Source of the DNA: Embiotoca jacksoni
Taxonomy: Eukaryota; Chordata; Actinopteri; Embiotocidae
DNA length: 64,000 bases
Assembly: GCA_022577435.1 (NCBI GenBank)
Contig: JAKOON010000040.1
Span: forward strand, 3,166,428 to 3,230,427
Reading direction: 5' to 3'
Part shown: positions 28,797-40,319 of the stretch, in pieces
Layout of the letters: every line of letters begins with the position of its first letter
Position numbering within the stretch: the stretch's first letter is position 1
Translations under genes and position numbers: made by a program
Notes under the pieces: generated by a model
Databases searched by the model: none
Seen by the model: only the letters and a program-made list of their open reading frames with translations
What the model was told of the DNA's origin: nothing

Positions 28797-29512
28797 TATA
28801 CTCCATTTTTTTGTACAAGGACAACAGCAAATTTTCATTTTAAAATAGAGCCTAAGAACATTCAATTTATTTTCATGTATTCCTACTTTGAAGTATTTCC
28901 TATCACTGAAAGCTCAGAATAATCACTAGAAAAGGTGATTTTTGAAAAAATAGCAGATCCAAACTTTAAATCAATAGTATTACATAAGACATCGCAGTGC
29001 TTTTTAAAGACCATCCTGTTGGAGCCGGTCACAGCTAAAAGAATAAATGCATCCTCTCTTGTCTGTTCAAATCTGAATGTGATTGTGTGAAAGACTCCTG
29101 GGATCCGTTCTGAAGTGAACGGAGACGACTTCAGCTGCTGCGGTTTCCCAGTGAACAACACGGACTCTGCTTCATCCAACCGAGTTCTTCTTCTTCTGCC
29201 TTATTCAAGAGTGACTGTTTCATTTTGACTCTCTGAACACGTCACGCTGGTCTTTGACAGATGGCAACGGGCATTTTTTGCCATATTATACTTTTCTAAG
29301 TGGAAAAAAAAGAAGTCTGTAGTAAAACCTTGGAAGTGAAAGTGTGCCGGCTCATTTTGAACCCTTGGTCAGGACTGAACGATGCGCCCTCCTGTCAGTT
29401 TGACTTTATTTAAAAGTAGTAGCCGAGCTTGTGTTTTAAAGCGTTTTAAAGACGAGCCTGCCGTTTAACAGACAGATCAACGGCAGAGACAGGCTTATGA
29501 AGTTAAAGGAGG

Positions 29513-29515
<3 letters not shown>

Positions 29516-29582
<67 letters not shown>
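29516..29582. repeat. (GT)n microsatellite
   Basis: About 33 uninterrupted GT units. Confidence 0.95.
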
Positions 29583-29583
<1 letters not shown>

Positions 29584-30099
29584 CTATTAACTTAAAACAA
29601 AGCTCCCTCTGGTATGCACTTCCTGTTTGCGCCATTGAAACCATTATAGCATCTAATCACATGACACTTGGTGAGCCTCTCATTCAGTCGCAGGCCCGGT
29701 TGGAATATTTCCAAACTCGCTGTGGAGGACGAGCGTCTCCATCGGTCTCGGCTTCTGTTTCCCATCAGAACGAGTCCGACTCGGAGTCACTGCCCATCTC
29801 TCAGAGCACAGGAACTCTATTGTGGTGAGTTCGGGGTTTATACAGTTCCTTTTCAAGCCTGACTGTGCCACCGGGAACCTGAAGCAAACAAAGCCCGTTA
29901 GGTGTGTTGGGAACGGAGGAACTATTTCACCTCCACACCGGGGGAACTTAGAACCTTTTGGTTCCTATATCTACATTATTTTAGCTCCTACATCTGCCTA
30001 GCTACTCTCCTCCACAGTTCCTATGGCAACCATAGGAAAATGTTTCACAATAAAAGCCTTTTTTATGGGGGTTTCTTTCTTATAAAAAAGGCTATAGGG

Positions 30100-32524
30100 C
30101 AGGGGTGGCCAACCCGCGGCTCCCGAGCCGCATGCGGCTCTTTGCCTGGTTTCATGCGGCTCTTTTACGTTCATATCAACATTTGTGTTTGTGTTTTTTT
30201 TTTTGTGCGTGTTCGCTTCGCTTGAGTTCAATATGGTATTTTCGTCAAACGCGCATGCGCATGAGGTGAAATTCCGCAAAGCAGGAGGGGCAAACCCATT
30301 CGAGTAAACAATTAGTGTCAATTTCGCTCTCAAAATGGCAGGGAAAAAATGCACAGCTAAACGAAAATATGAAGATGAACACAGGACGTTTTTAACAGAG
30401 TGGGAAAGTTTATATTTTTTTGTTGAACGTAATGGCAAGCCATTCTGCCTGATATGTCAGACGTCATTAGCGCATTTCAAAGCTTCAAATCTTCAGCGCC
30501 ACTTCAGCTCACTCCATGCTAACATCGACCAGGGATTTCCAAAAGGGACTGAACTTCGCAAGCACAAGTTGGACACTTTGAAAAGTCAGGCAGAAAAGCA
30601 GGTACAGTTTTTCCAAAAAATTACGAAGCACTCAGAGACTGTCACGCTTGCATCGTATCAACTGGCTTGGAACATTGCACGGGCTAAAAAGCCATACAAT
30701 GAAGGGGAGTTCGTTAAAAAATGCCTCAGTGACGTTGTTGAAATCTTGTCTCCTGAAAACGACAAACTAAAACGAATGGTATCAGATGTCCAACTGTCCC
30801 GCCACACTGTTGAACACAGGATATCGGACATTAACACGGCTATTGAATCACAGTTGCACTCTGACCTTCAAGCATGTGAGTATTTTAGTGTCGCATTGGA
30901 TGAGAGTTGTGACATACAAGACAAGCCTCAGCTGGCAATATTTGCACGGTCTGTGTCAAAAGATTGTGTGATCAAAGAAGGACTCCTTGATGTTGTGCCA
31001 TTAAAAGACAGAACCTGTGGCATAGATGTGAAAGAAACAATGATGGCTGCATTTGCGAAAGCAAATCTGCCCATACCGAAGCTAACTGCAATAGCCACGG
31101 ATGGAGCGCCAGCCATGATCGGATCTGTGAACGGACTTGTGGGGCTGTGCAAAGCTGACCAAACATTTCCCGAGTTTTGGAATTTCCACTGCATCATCCA
31201 CAGGGAGCAACTCGTGTCTAAATCATTGAATTTAGACAACGTCATGAAGCCTGTGATGGAAATCGTCAACTACATCCGCACACATGCGCTTAACCACAGG
31301 CAATTCAAGAATCTCATCGCTGAGCTGGACCAAGGACTTCCAGGTGACCTGCCGCTGCACTGCACTGTGAGGTGGCTGTCCAAAGGCAAGGTGCTCGCTC
31401 GCTTCTTTGAGCTTTTGGATGCCGTGAAACTGTTCATGGAAGAGAAGGACAAGGACTATCCCGAGCTCTCGGACGTCGAGTGGATTATGGATCTGGCCTT
31501 TTTGGTCGACATGCTGTGTCACTTGGACAGACTGAACCTGACTCTGCAGGGTAAGTTAAAAATGCTGCCTGACCTGGTGCAAAGTGTGTTTGCGTTTGTC
31601 AACAAACTGAAGCTGTTCAAGGCGCATATTCAAAAGGGAGATTTAACGCATTTTCCCACTCTGCTAAAAGCCAGCGGGCAAGTCACCAGCGCCGCCCTGA
31701 ATAAGCAAAGAGCCAGATATGCAACACTGGTTGAAAACCTGCACGAAAGCTTTGTCATCCGGTTCCGTGATCTACAACTGAAAAGGCCACAGATTACGTT
31801 CCTCGTTGACCCATTTAATGCGGAGACGGACTGTTTGAAAGCCCCGCTAGTCACAGATGAGGCCGCGGCTGAGTTGGAGATGATCGATCTTTGTAAGGAG
31901 GACCAACTGAAACCTGCTTTAAGTGAAGGGACCATTGAGTTCTGGAAAAGTGTGCCAATGGAAAAATACCCCAATGTCAAACGGGCTGCGCTTAAGATAC
32001 TGTCAATGTTTGGGTCAACATACGTCTGCGAGTCTGTGTTTTCTACCCTGAAACACGTGAAATCAAAGCATCGATCTGTTCTGACTGACACCCATGTGAA
32101 AGAATTACTTCGAGTGGCAACAACAGAATACAAGCCAGATTTGAAGAGGATTGTTCAAGGCAAGGAATGCCAGAAGTCGCACTAAGCAACATGCATAGTA
32201 AGTGAAAAACGCTATTGTAAATTATTATGTTTTTGTTTGTGGACTTTGTTGAACTGAGAGTTTGTGTGTGTGAGACAGTGCACACAATGTTCATTGTTGA
32301 AAATGACTGGCCTGTGGTCTTAGTACTGTAGGAGTCAATTTCTGTCATTATCATGTTGGTGTGTGACATGATAATGTCACACAATAAATTTGGCTGAGCA
32401 GAGGTGTGTGTGTAAGAGGAAGGGATGGGGTGATGTTCATGTGTGCCCATGTGTATGATGTGGCTCTTTGCGGTAACACAGTAAAAAATGTGGCTCTTAG
32501 TCTCTGACTGGTTGGCCACCCCTG
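30100..32524 (+). mobile_element. Complete hAT DNA transposon with perfect terminal repeats and target duplication
   Basis: The left terminus CAGGGGTGGCCAACC (30100-30114) is matched without error by the inverted right terminus GGTTGGCCACCCCTG ending at 32524. The flanks carry an identical 8-bp direct repeat, CTATAGGG, at 30092-30099 and 32525-32532, the duplication length typical of hAT elements. The subterminal sequence is rich in GCGGCTC/GTGGCTCTT motifs. The element is 2425 bp and carries one long uninterrupted transposase gene. Perfect repeats, target duplication and open frame point to recent insertion into the MYO18A intron, in antisense orientation to that gene. Confidence 0.95.
30335..32185 (+). 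CDS. hAT transposase, 616 aa, apparently intact
   Basis: The start is ATG in the context AAAATGGCAGGG, about 235 bp inside the left terminus. A zinc-finger-like N-terminus has C38, C41, H56 and H61 (FCLICQTSL, then SNLQRHFSSLH). Expected catalytic-core features are present in order: VALDES with D189, ATDGAPAM with D256, CIIH (C286/H289), TVRW (346-347), and the C-terminal CESVFSTLKHVKSKHRS, whose glutamate is the probable third acidic residue followed by the hATC dimerisation region. It resembles the host-domesticated ZBED/GTF2IRD2/EPM2AIP1-type proteins, but the surrounding terminal repeats show that it is still part of a transposon. The enzyme would excise and reinsert the element by a hairpin-forming cut-and-paste reaction in the nucleus. 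No stop or frameshift is seen. Confidence 0.93.
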   Translation: MAGKKCTAKRKYEDEHRTFLTEWESLYFFVERNGKPFCLICQTSLAHFKASNLQRHFSSLHANIDQGFPKGTELRKHKLDTLKSQAEKQVQFFQKITKHSETVTLASYQLAWNIARAKKPYNEGEFVKKCLSDVVEILSPENDKLKRMVSDVQLSRHTVEHRISDINTAIESQLHSDLQACEYFSVALDESCDIQDKPQLAIFARSVSKDCVIKEGLLDVVPLKDRTCGIDVKETMMAAFAKANLPIPKLTAIATDGAPAMIGSVNGLVGLCKADQTFPEFWNFHCIIHREQLVSKSLNLDNVMKPVMEIVNYIRTHALNHRQFKNLIAELDQGLPGDLPLHCTVRWLSKGKVLARFFELLDAVKLFMEEKDKDYPELSDVEWIMDLAFLVDMLCHLDRLNLTLQGKLKMLPDLVQSVFAFVNKLKLFKAHIQKGDLTHFPTLLKASGQVTSAALNKQRARYATLVENLHESFVIRFRDLQLKRPQITFLVDPFNAETDCLKAPLVTDEAAAELEMIDLCKEDQLKPALSEGTIEFWKSVPMEKYPNVKRAALKILSMFGSTYVCESVFSTLKHVKSKHRSVLTDTHVKELLRVATTEYKPDLKRIVQGKECQKSH

Positions 32525-33452
32525 CTATAGGGCTTGGAGTTTGAAAAACAAATACAGGAAGTGTTGAGTTTCTTTTGACCCTTAATGCAAAACTGACGAC
32601 GCAAATGATAGCACATCATAACGAGGCTTCAAGTGAATCAGTTTACACATCTTAAATCTTAATCTTAAAATAAAGATATTTGACCGTTCCATTTGTTTTT
32701 ATTGGCCCTCTTGAATGAAACACGCTTTGGATCTTCAAACTGGTAAAATATGTTTGTGAATTTCAAACCGGATCAAGTAAACCAAAAACTGTATTTCCTT
32801 TAATTGGAGAAATAAGTGCAGCAGTGATGTCATTTAACCGCTCCTAATGGCGGTGCGAAAGCAAACAGCGAAATGACTGAGAACATATTTAGTTCTAACT
32901 AAATACTTCTATATCGAGACTCATGATTAGTTCCGCTAAACCAAAACAAATCATTTTTAAATGAAGAATTCGTTCCTGAATGAAAACATTTACTATAGAT
33001 TGTTTTTCACCCAACGTACGAGACATTTTAATTCATATCACAAAGGATGTTTGTTTGTTTACAGGGTGACTCGACTCTGAAGGTCATGAGTGGCAGCTGC
33101 TGACTTCACAGTGAGACAGCCTGATTGGTTTTGTGAAGCTAAGGTAGGTAGGTGACCCCCCCCCCCGCCCCCCCCCCTCCCAAAAAAAAAAAAAAAAAAC
33201 GTAAAAATGCTACCTGCTAGATGTTATGATATATATTGTGGACTGTTGGTTCTTATGGAATAAAGGGGTATAAATAACATTGAGACTCCTCTCAAACATT
33301 CAAATTGAAAGACAATCTGGCGTTCCCTGTTTTTGAAGTTGATCATTATAAAAGTGCTGCTTTATTCATTCCACTATTAATAACTACAGCTTTTTATCAT
33401 GACCTGTACAGAGTGCACTGTGCTGCTGTACTCTATCTTTTGTCGAATTCAG

Positions 33453-33551
33453 ATTGAAGAGGAATTCAGGAGGAAAACTTCAAAACTTCCAGAAAAGGTT
33501 TTCAGTTACAATCTTGATGACTACACACCAAAACAATTCCCCTCGAGTCAG
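33453..33551 (+). CDS. Exon-like block of unknown origin (low confidence)
   Basis: It is 99 nt in phase 0, bounded by ATTCAG/ATT and GTCAG/GTGAGC. It reads IEEEFRRKTSKLPEKV, then FSYNLDDYTPKQF. Charged, non-repetitive residues and good splice sites suggest a former or real coding exon on the plus strand, inside the MYO18A intron. I do not recognise the protein and found no partner exon. Confidence 0.25.
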
Positions 33552-34696
33552 GTGAGCTTCTCTCAAAGTTGTACTTGTTCATATTATGTTGCATGTAGTC
33601 CCTCTCGCACACAGACATCCTGGCACTCTGGCACTTCACACAACCGAAGCTTCGACATCCACAGCCTCAGTTAGGAGGGCGGCGGATTTATTTGACAAAA
33701 AAAACTGTGGAATTTTTTCCTGAAGTTTGGGACCTCAGCAGGCAGCAGTAGTTTCATTTCCATCTCATCCATACTCTTATCACTCTGGTTTCTTTAGCAA
33801 TACTCGTATCGGTTCTTCACAACATGATGACAAAATACGGTTTTCACAGCAGCAAGAGAAAAATAGAAAAGTCTCCCGTCGGTGAAGAAGAATAAATTGC
33901 CAGTATCATTGACATCAAAACAGTTAGGTGTGGACATCAGTCATCGTTACAAGTCCCCGTCCAGCTTACACCAGCAGCTAACGAGCCGGTGCAGAGCAGA
34001 GTCTCACCTCAATCACCACCAATGAACTACATTTATGACATGTACCGTTATCATGAGAAGGAATAACTCAACATGTGATTAAAAGGCATCCCGGAGAGAA
34101 ACGTGTCTCAGTCACAGGTCATTAGCTCTCCAACAGCATAATTACAAAAAGAAAACACCCTAGAATGAAAAAGAACATCGGACTGTTCTGAAAAGTCCTG
34201 ATCTGAAATCCTATCAAGCATCTAAAGCGCTGAATCCTACGGTCTGTAGAACCTGAGACGGCCGGAAGAGAAGCGAACCACCTGCTGACACTCGCAGACG
34301 TGTCGCTGACACAGAAATCTCTGGTTTTCAGGGATCGCACCAAAATGTGGTTCAACAAAATGTGTTCAGGTTAAGCACACCCTCCATTTTGGTTCGCGCC
34401 TTTTTCATTTGTTTTATCATTTAAAATATTCTGTCTGTTGAATCAAAAATCAAAAGTCACATTTTTGTAAACAATGACGGGAGGCCAATTACTTTTGTTA
34501 GTTTAAAAAAAATTTGCTGAGAAAATTGTGGGTTTTGTCTCTTGTGGATCAAAGAACTTCATCAATGACTTTGTTAGTGCAAATGTACACAATATAAACA
34601 GTACGTATAAAACTGTGGACGGTATTAAAGAATTAACATTTTCAGTCTGTTCATCTGAATTCAATCTTTTTTATTGCACCAACATGGGATTGTTAT

Positions 34697-34745
34697 TAAA
34701 AACCCACATGGACACAGGAAGAACATACAAACTCGACACGGGATG
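34697..34745. repeat. Fragment of the common fish repeat also seen at 59938-60205
   Basis: CACATGGACACAGGAAGAAC followed by ATACAAACTCGACACGGGA matches the ACAGGGAGAACATGCAAACT-type end of a widespread teleost repeat. Confidence 0.5.
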
Positions 34746-35228
34746 CTCTGACTAACCTGGATTTCTCTAAATATGTGTGGGTGATTTTGAAGCTGTGCGC
34801 TGATGTTTTGCTTCCTGTTAAAAGCATAAAGAGACACGGACTTTGTACAAGAGTACCGAAATGATTCCCCAAATCCCAAAACACAGGCCTGAGCGCTACT
34901 TTGCCTTCAGCAGAAACACTCTCATCGTGAGCGGGTGGTTTGATATGAAGTCTTACAACTGGAGAAAGCATACGGTGAAAAGCGGAGGATCAAGCATCAG
35001 CTCCCACATCACACGCCTGCACTTCAAACGTCTGATAACGGTACAAACTGACCAAACCTGCCCCAGTGCGCCGTTCTGCACACGATGTGGTGAAAACGAA
35101 ACGCAGGCAAAGAAGGCTGGACGACCCGACCCGACGGGTCCACTGGGTTTTTTTAGGCTCGTCGATTCAAACGTCTTGGTTCAAAGACAGCGAGCCATCT
35201 CATCAGAACACGGTTCAACTGTACTCAC

Positions 35229-36270
35229 GTGTCTGGCCTCACGTCGCAGCCCCTCGGTGTTCCTCAGCCAGCAGCGGCTCAGCTCACTCAGCTCCAGGAT
35301 CGGCTGCACCTTCAACCTCACAGTGTCTCCCGACTGCCGGATCATCTCCACTATCTCGTCCCGGCTCTTGCTCTCCACGTTGCGTCCGTTGATCTCGACC
35401 AGCCTGTCGCCCGGCACCAGGCCCAGCGCCAGGTCCTTGGTGCCCGCACCAGGCTCGGCGAAGTGGACCACGCGTCGGTACACGCTTCCGTCGGCGCTGC
35501 GGTCCAGCATGGTGGTGCGACGCAAAGAGAATCCAAAGTCGCCCGTGTTGCGGCGCTGGAGCTCCAGCTCGCGTGTTTCCGGCGCGCTCGGCGCGACCAG
35601 GGCCGGCAGCTGCAGCTGCGCCGGGAACATTTTGTCCACCATTTCGGGGATGCCGGCTTTCTTGGCGGGCGGCGCTCCGGGCTGCTGTTTGACGCTGTGC
35701 CTTCGGAGCATGCTGAAAACTTTGCTCTCCACCTGCGGGGACGGGGCCGCCGAGTTCTGGCCCGAGGGGGTGGACCCCTCCGACGGGCTCTCCTCTTTGC
35801 TCCGCTGGGAAAAGGAAAACCGTTTCATCATCTGACCCATCTGGGAGGAGTTCTGCTTGGCAAGTGAACCGAACTGAGCCACGCGATCACGCACTGAGCT
35901 GCGATGTCCGTCCTGCCCACCTCCGCCCTCGCCCTTCAGGTCGTCGGTGGAGCTGGCCGCGCTCAGCTGCTCGTCCAGGACCACGCTGCTCCGGTTGCTC
36001 AACCCGTCTGACTCGATGTCAGTGAGGGTGAGCTCGTTGCCGCTGGCGACTTTGATGGGAATCGGGTTGGAGATCTCCAATTTGTTCTTGGAGTCACGCT
36101 TCCCTTCCCTCTTCAGGTTGAAGAAACCTCGCCGCATGCTCATCTCCTCGAGGCTGCGCAGCTCTGCTGCAGACATCCTCTCTTTTTTATCTTTCTTGTC
36201 CTTCCTGCTCCCTTCTCTCTCCTTGTCCTTCTTCATCAGACTAAACATGATGACCAACTTAATACGGCTC
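35229..36270 (-). CDS. myo18a: Myosin-XVIIIa first coding exon: KE-rich region and PDZ domain
   Basis: The coding part is 35229-36248, exactly 340 codons. The start codon (ATG at 36248) is chosen because MFSLMKKDKEREGSRKD matches human MFNLMKKDKDK; two codons upstream the frame has only GTC and ATC. The bases from 36249 to 36270 are 5'UTR after an acceptor (GTGCAG/GAGCCG). The lysine/glutamate-rich start (residues 1-25) is followed by SAAELRSLEEMS, RRGFFNL and EISNPIPIKVASGNE, then a serine-rich linker with AQFGSLAKQNS and KRFSFSQRS. The PDZ domain is at about 228-315, with its carboxylate-binding loop at GDFGFSL (236-242) and later FAEPGAGTKDLALGLVPGD and GDTVRLKVQP. The donor is AGACAC/GTGAGT. 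In mammals this N-terminus targets Myo18A-alpha to the Golgi/GOLPH3 and provides ATP-independent actin binding. GC content is well above that of the flanking introns. Confidence 0.95.
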
Positions 36271-38284
36271 CTGCACAGCTGGATTCACTACTTGGGTGTG
36301 TTCGTGAAGATCAATAGACAAATCCCCTGGAGAAGGAGACAGGAAAAACAAACTGTCAAACTCACAAAATATCATATATTCGATCTTACTATATGTAATT
36401 CAAGAAATCTCTGTCCGTACATATGTTTGTTAGGTTTTTTTGTTCCTTAAATATCTCGACAATTATTCATCCCATCTGCTTTAAACTTGGTGGGTGCATG
36501 GCTGGAGACCCGAGTGTATGTACTGCCTCATGTGGGGCGATTTGGACAAACTTATATTTCTAAAAATTAATAAAAAAAAGGCAACAGACGCTCCGTTCAG
36601 CCACAGGGGTGGAGCCACGGCCGTGGGGCGGAGCCACAGCTGCGGGGGGGGGGGGGGGGGGGGGGGCACGGCTGTGGGGCAGCAGTTCCAGTGTTTTTGG
36701 CTAATTTAGTAAAATTACAGACTTTATATGAAGGGTATTCTCTAATGTCTGTACTCTATATTAATGTGAACTAAATATGTTTAAGTTTTTGACTATCTTT
36801 CAGCCAAACAAACACAATCAAGTTCTCACAATATGCTCCTGCCACATTTAAATGACCGAATTGTTTTTTTACTGTTTCACCATATTAAATGTTCAAAAAT
36901 AAACCTAATCTGTAACAGGTAATTTACTAAGAAATACGTGTTAATTAAGGATATGGATTTACATGATTTTGCTAATCCTCACATTTTGTTTTAGTTTACA
37001 GTTTACACAGCCTTTTGTGTTTGGAAACAAGAGTGTCGTTTCAGGCCAGTAAAAAAAGAGGCTCCTAACAGAGTTGATAGTTGATATAGCCAACTTTCCA
37101 CAAGCAACACATTATTGTAAATGTTTGTGCAGTTGATTTATTTAACAATATAAAGAAAGAGAATCAGAGATTAAATGTTTTTTGTTTTTTTTAAAGCAAG
37201 CATCCAATATGCATCCTAATGTTTGCCAAAGACACACGCAGATGGCCTTGTAGAAAAAAAAATAATAATAACTAAACATCACAAAAGACCTGCACCATTC
37301 TTACAACACAGAGGTCCATTGAAGAACGGTTAGTTTTATCTGGGTCTCTACAAATCAGGTTGAAGCGGCTTTACAAGCAGACAGGCAGATACACAGGAGA
37401 CTGTTATCTGTTTGAACACACACACACGCGCACACACACACACACACACGCGCGCGCACACACACACACACTCACACAAGCCCATTAACCTATCCAAACA
37501 CACTCCACTATCATTTGTGCCCAGTCAGCGTCTGAGGTGTCACGTCACATGTTGCAAAGGTGTCCCAAAAAAAAGAGATGATGACAACAACACAACGCCG
37601 GATGATTACATTAAAACAGAAGTGACTCTGAATCACGAGTAAACAATCTACAGATCGTATATCGATCATCCGGTGGTCCAGTCAGGACCTGGTTGTCGTT
37701 AGAAAGTCGGTGTGTGGTTTAAATACAAACCGCTGGGATTGAGGGTTTCATCAGCGCTACGTTAAAAACGTAACAACAACAAAAAGGTGTTAATAGCGTC
37801 AACATGTTTAAGTCATCCTCTCCCGGGATCATAACAACCACATCTGCACACCGATGTACACAACGCCGCATTCAGCGTCAATCAGAGGACACAAAAAAGC
37901 ATGACAGGGCTAATATTAGGTGTAGCTTCTCGGCTACGTTAGCTAGCCCAGCTACTTCTTGTGGTAGGTAGGGGGGTAAACGTTGCCCAAAATATTGCAG
38001 GTTTTTAATTCCACTCCAAATGGAAAAAGCGGAAAAAAATATAAAAAACACAATCCTACCGATAATCCATGAGGGTTTCCGTTCAACTTTCGCATTAGCA
38101 ATCTAGCTCGCTAACTAGCATGTTTGGCTCAAATCACTGCCTTTAGTTATTGGGGGGGGGAAAAGGAAATCGTGGAACAACACGGGGATCCTGTGAAAAC
38201 GGCCCAGTCTGCCTGCCTTGACCACCGCTGCCTTCAAACTACACGTACAAGATCGGAGGTTTATTACAGGAACGAGATACTCAC
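36271..38284 (-). other. MYO18A first intron
   Basis: It contains a G homopolymer at 36644-36666 flanked by GGAGCCAC repeats, (CA)n/(CG)n mixed runs at 37415-37472 and AT-rich sequence. No other gene was recognised. Confidence 0.6.
36644..36666. repeat. G homopolymer (about 23 G)
   Basis: A long G-run preceded by GC-rich GGAGCCACGGCC/GGAGCCACAGCT repeats. It is likely to form quadruplex structure or to cause sequencing error. Confidence 0.9.
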
Positions 38285-38480
38285 TGGTTTCCAGTAGAGC
38301 AAACGGAGCCCCCGGCTGGTGCCTTGTTAATGGGTGCAGCTCGGCTCGTACAAAACAGAGCCGCAGACTGGCTTTTTAGCTGGAGGCTGTGAAAGCTGGC
38401 TGCTCCCACTCCACTTCCCAAACCTCACTACGGCCACGGAAAGGCGGTCGAATGGCTCCCCCTGCTGGTCGCGGAGGAAA
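38285..38480 (-). promoter_or_regulatory. myo18a: Probable noncoding exon 1 and promoter region of MYO18A (alpha-type)
   Basis: A strong minus-strand donor (AAACCA/GTGAGTAT) ends a candidate exon at 38285. The acceptor of the PDZ exon lies inside 5'UTR, so a noncoding first exon is required. The sequence upstream on the minus strand (38330-38480) is GC-richer than its surroundings and has CpGs. No TATA box was recognised. The 5' limit given is a guess; the donor is the firm part. Confidence 0.45.
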
Positions 38481-38542
38481 GGCTGCAGACAGAACTTATT
38501 AGACCGTTTATACGGCACACCAGTTTCAAATGTGGAACTTGT

Positions 38543-38544
38543 AT

Positions 38545-38587
<43 letters not shown>

Positions 38588-38600
38588 GTAATAATAATAT
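38543..38600. repeat. (ATA)n microsatellite
   Basis: About 18 ATA/ATT units just upstream of MYO18A exon 1. Confidence 0.95.
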
Positions 38601-38639
38601 AATATGGGTATTTATTCATTGGTCTTACTTTTTCTAAAA

Positions 38640-38780
38640 ACATATTTTTATTTATCTTATTTCATTATATATGTATTTGTAATTGTTGTTTTTTTCCTAA
38701 CTGTGTTTCAATGCTGCTGTGACGACTAAATGTCCCCACTGTGGGATTAATGGTCTTATTTTATCTTGTCTTATCTCATA
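38640..38780 (+). mobile_element. LINE 3' end (Rex1/CR1-like), 5'-truncated
   Basis: It shares TTATTTCATT, CCTAACTGTGTTTCAATGCT, GCTGTGACGACTAAATGTCC and CCACTGTGGGATTAATG with the copy at 28560-28796. Confidence 0.6.
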
Positions 38781-38796
38781 ATCTAATATCTAATTA

Positions 38797-39185
38797 TTAT
38801 CCAAAAATAATAATAAACTTTATTTGTATAGCACCTTTAATACAGGAAATGCCGCTCAAAGTGCTTTACAGCAAGAAAATGACATGCAGTGTTTCCCATG
38901 AAAACAGATATAAAGAAACATTTAAAAATATAAAAAAGAAATGAGATGCAAATGCATAAAATTAAACACAAAGAGGGTTAACATATAAAATAAGCAGTAT
39001 GCATTTTAAAGGCATGGTAGTTGAAGTGCAAGAGAGCTTCGAGAGTAGCTGGTTAAAGGCTAAATTAAAGAGATATGTTTTGAGTTTTCTTTTGAAAAGT
39101 ATTAACTGAGCTTTATCTTCCCTGATATCTGCAGGTAGTTTGTTCACAGCTTTGTGAGCATAGCTGACAAAAGCTCAATCCCCCA
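38797..39185 (-). mobile_element. LINE 3' fragment (L2-like) with reverse-transcriptase C-terminus
   Basis: On the minus strand a short frame reads NKLPADIRED, then LILFKRKLKTYLFNLAF, which is the C-terminal tail typical of LINE reverse transcriptases. It is followed by a 3'UTR ending CTGTAAAGCACTTTGAGC, then GGTGCTATACAAATAAAGTT, a classic L2-type LINE 3' end in fish. The 5' part is missing. Confidence 0.7.
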
Positions 39186-39951
39186 TGTAGCTCAGTCTGT
39201 TATGTGTGTATTCAGATTCATGAATGTGTGCAAGATTCTATAAAATACGGCAGATGAACATGTAAAAAGAACATTTTTTTTTTACACAAATGATCGATAC
39301 TTGAAACACATGGCTGAATGAACTTTAAAAGATGGACCCACTAAATCTCAAGTCAGTTTCAAGCAGCTGAAATTATTAGTTATTAGAACTAACAATTTTG
39401 ATAATTGATTAACCATTTTTAAGTTGAGGTTCACTGGCCTCAGCTTGTTAAATGTCATGATGCACAAAACAAACGTTTAATTATGATGGCCATTTTACAA
39501 TATTTTCTAAGTTCATAATATGAAAACATCAAAACAGCTCAAATTAAATCATTGTCAAACCGACTCATTGATATCTCAACAAAAAAAAGTCAGTAACTTT
39601 GGAAAATACCATGCTGATAAAGTCAACTAAGACTGCTGAAACATTTCATTAACTTCAGTTCAACTCTGCATGTATTTTTGCACACAAAACTAAATGCCTT
39701 CAAGCAAAGAGATATGAACTAATATTAAGATATGTTAAAGTTCAAATCAACTGTTCTGAAAAACATAACATAACATAACAAAGTTTAAACTTTGTCTCTA
39801 CGAACAATCTGGTGATAAGTGGTGAAGGAAGTTCATAAAGTCGCAGCACTTTATCTCTTAGTTCAGGAAATGGCCTTCACTGGTCAAAGCAACATTTATT
39901 GCTTTTAGTTTAGCTGGTCAATGTGCAGCCAGTTTCACCATATATATATAT

Positions 39952-40282
39952 TAGTGATGTTACGAGATGTGCCGACGCTTCGAAGCGTGTGTCGCGTAAT
40001 GGAGGGGGCGTTTCCTCGAAGCGCGTGTCGAGGCTTGCTTCATTTAGGGGAGGAGCCAAAAGTGATGACCTCCGAAGCCTCGCTGCCCGGCTGTACCAGG
40101 TGACTGCTTCGGGAAGTGGTTCAGATTTTGCCGGGAGGTTTGACAGTAATATAAACCCCTCAGGCTCCATTCAAAATGTGGGTTGTTGGTGGAGAGTTGC
40201 GGTCAGTTGAGAGTTTGGATAGTTTGGATAGCGTTTATTTAGTTTGGAGAGTTTAGCGAGAGAGAGATAGTTTGGAGAAGTT

Positions 40283-40319
<37 letters not shown>

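Larger units (their letters stand above)
17300..30091. other. Long MYO18A intron section without a recognised gene
   Basis: It contains microsatellites, MITE fragments, A/T homopolymers and a LINE 3' end. Open frames at 21477-21692 and 23713-24291 lack recognisable domains. No intact exon could be assigned here. Confidence 0.5.
32533..35228. other. MYO18A intron next to the PDZ exon
   Basis: It has a C-run and A-run near 33155-33200, an exon-like open block at 33453-33551 and a repeat fragment at 34697-34745. No gene was assigned. Confidence 0.6.

Noticed and set aside
30335..32185. Interpretation of the 616-aa protein as a domesticated host ZBED gene
   Set aside because: Perfect terminal repeats and target duplication show that it is still part of a transposon, not a co-opted gene.
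34843..35867. 330- and 212-codon plus-strand frames
   Set aside because: Antisense shadows of the GC-rich MYO18A PDZ exon; serine/arginine-rich composition is typical of such shadows.
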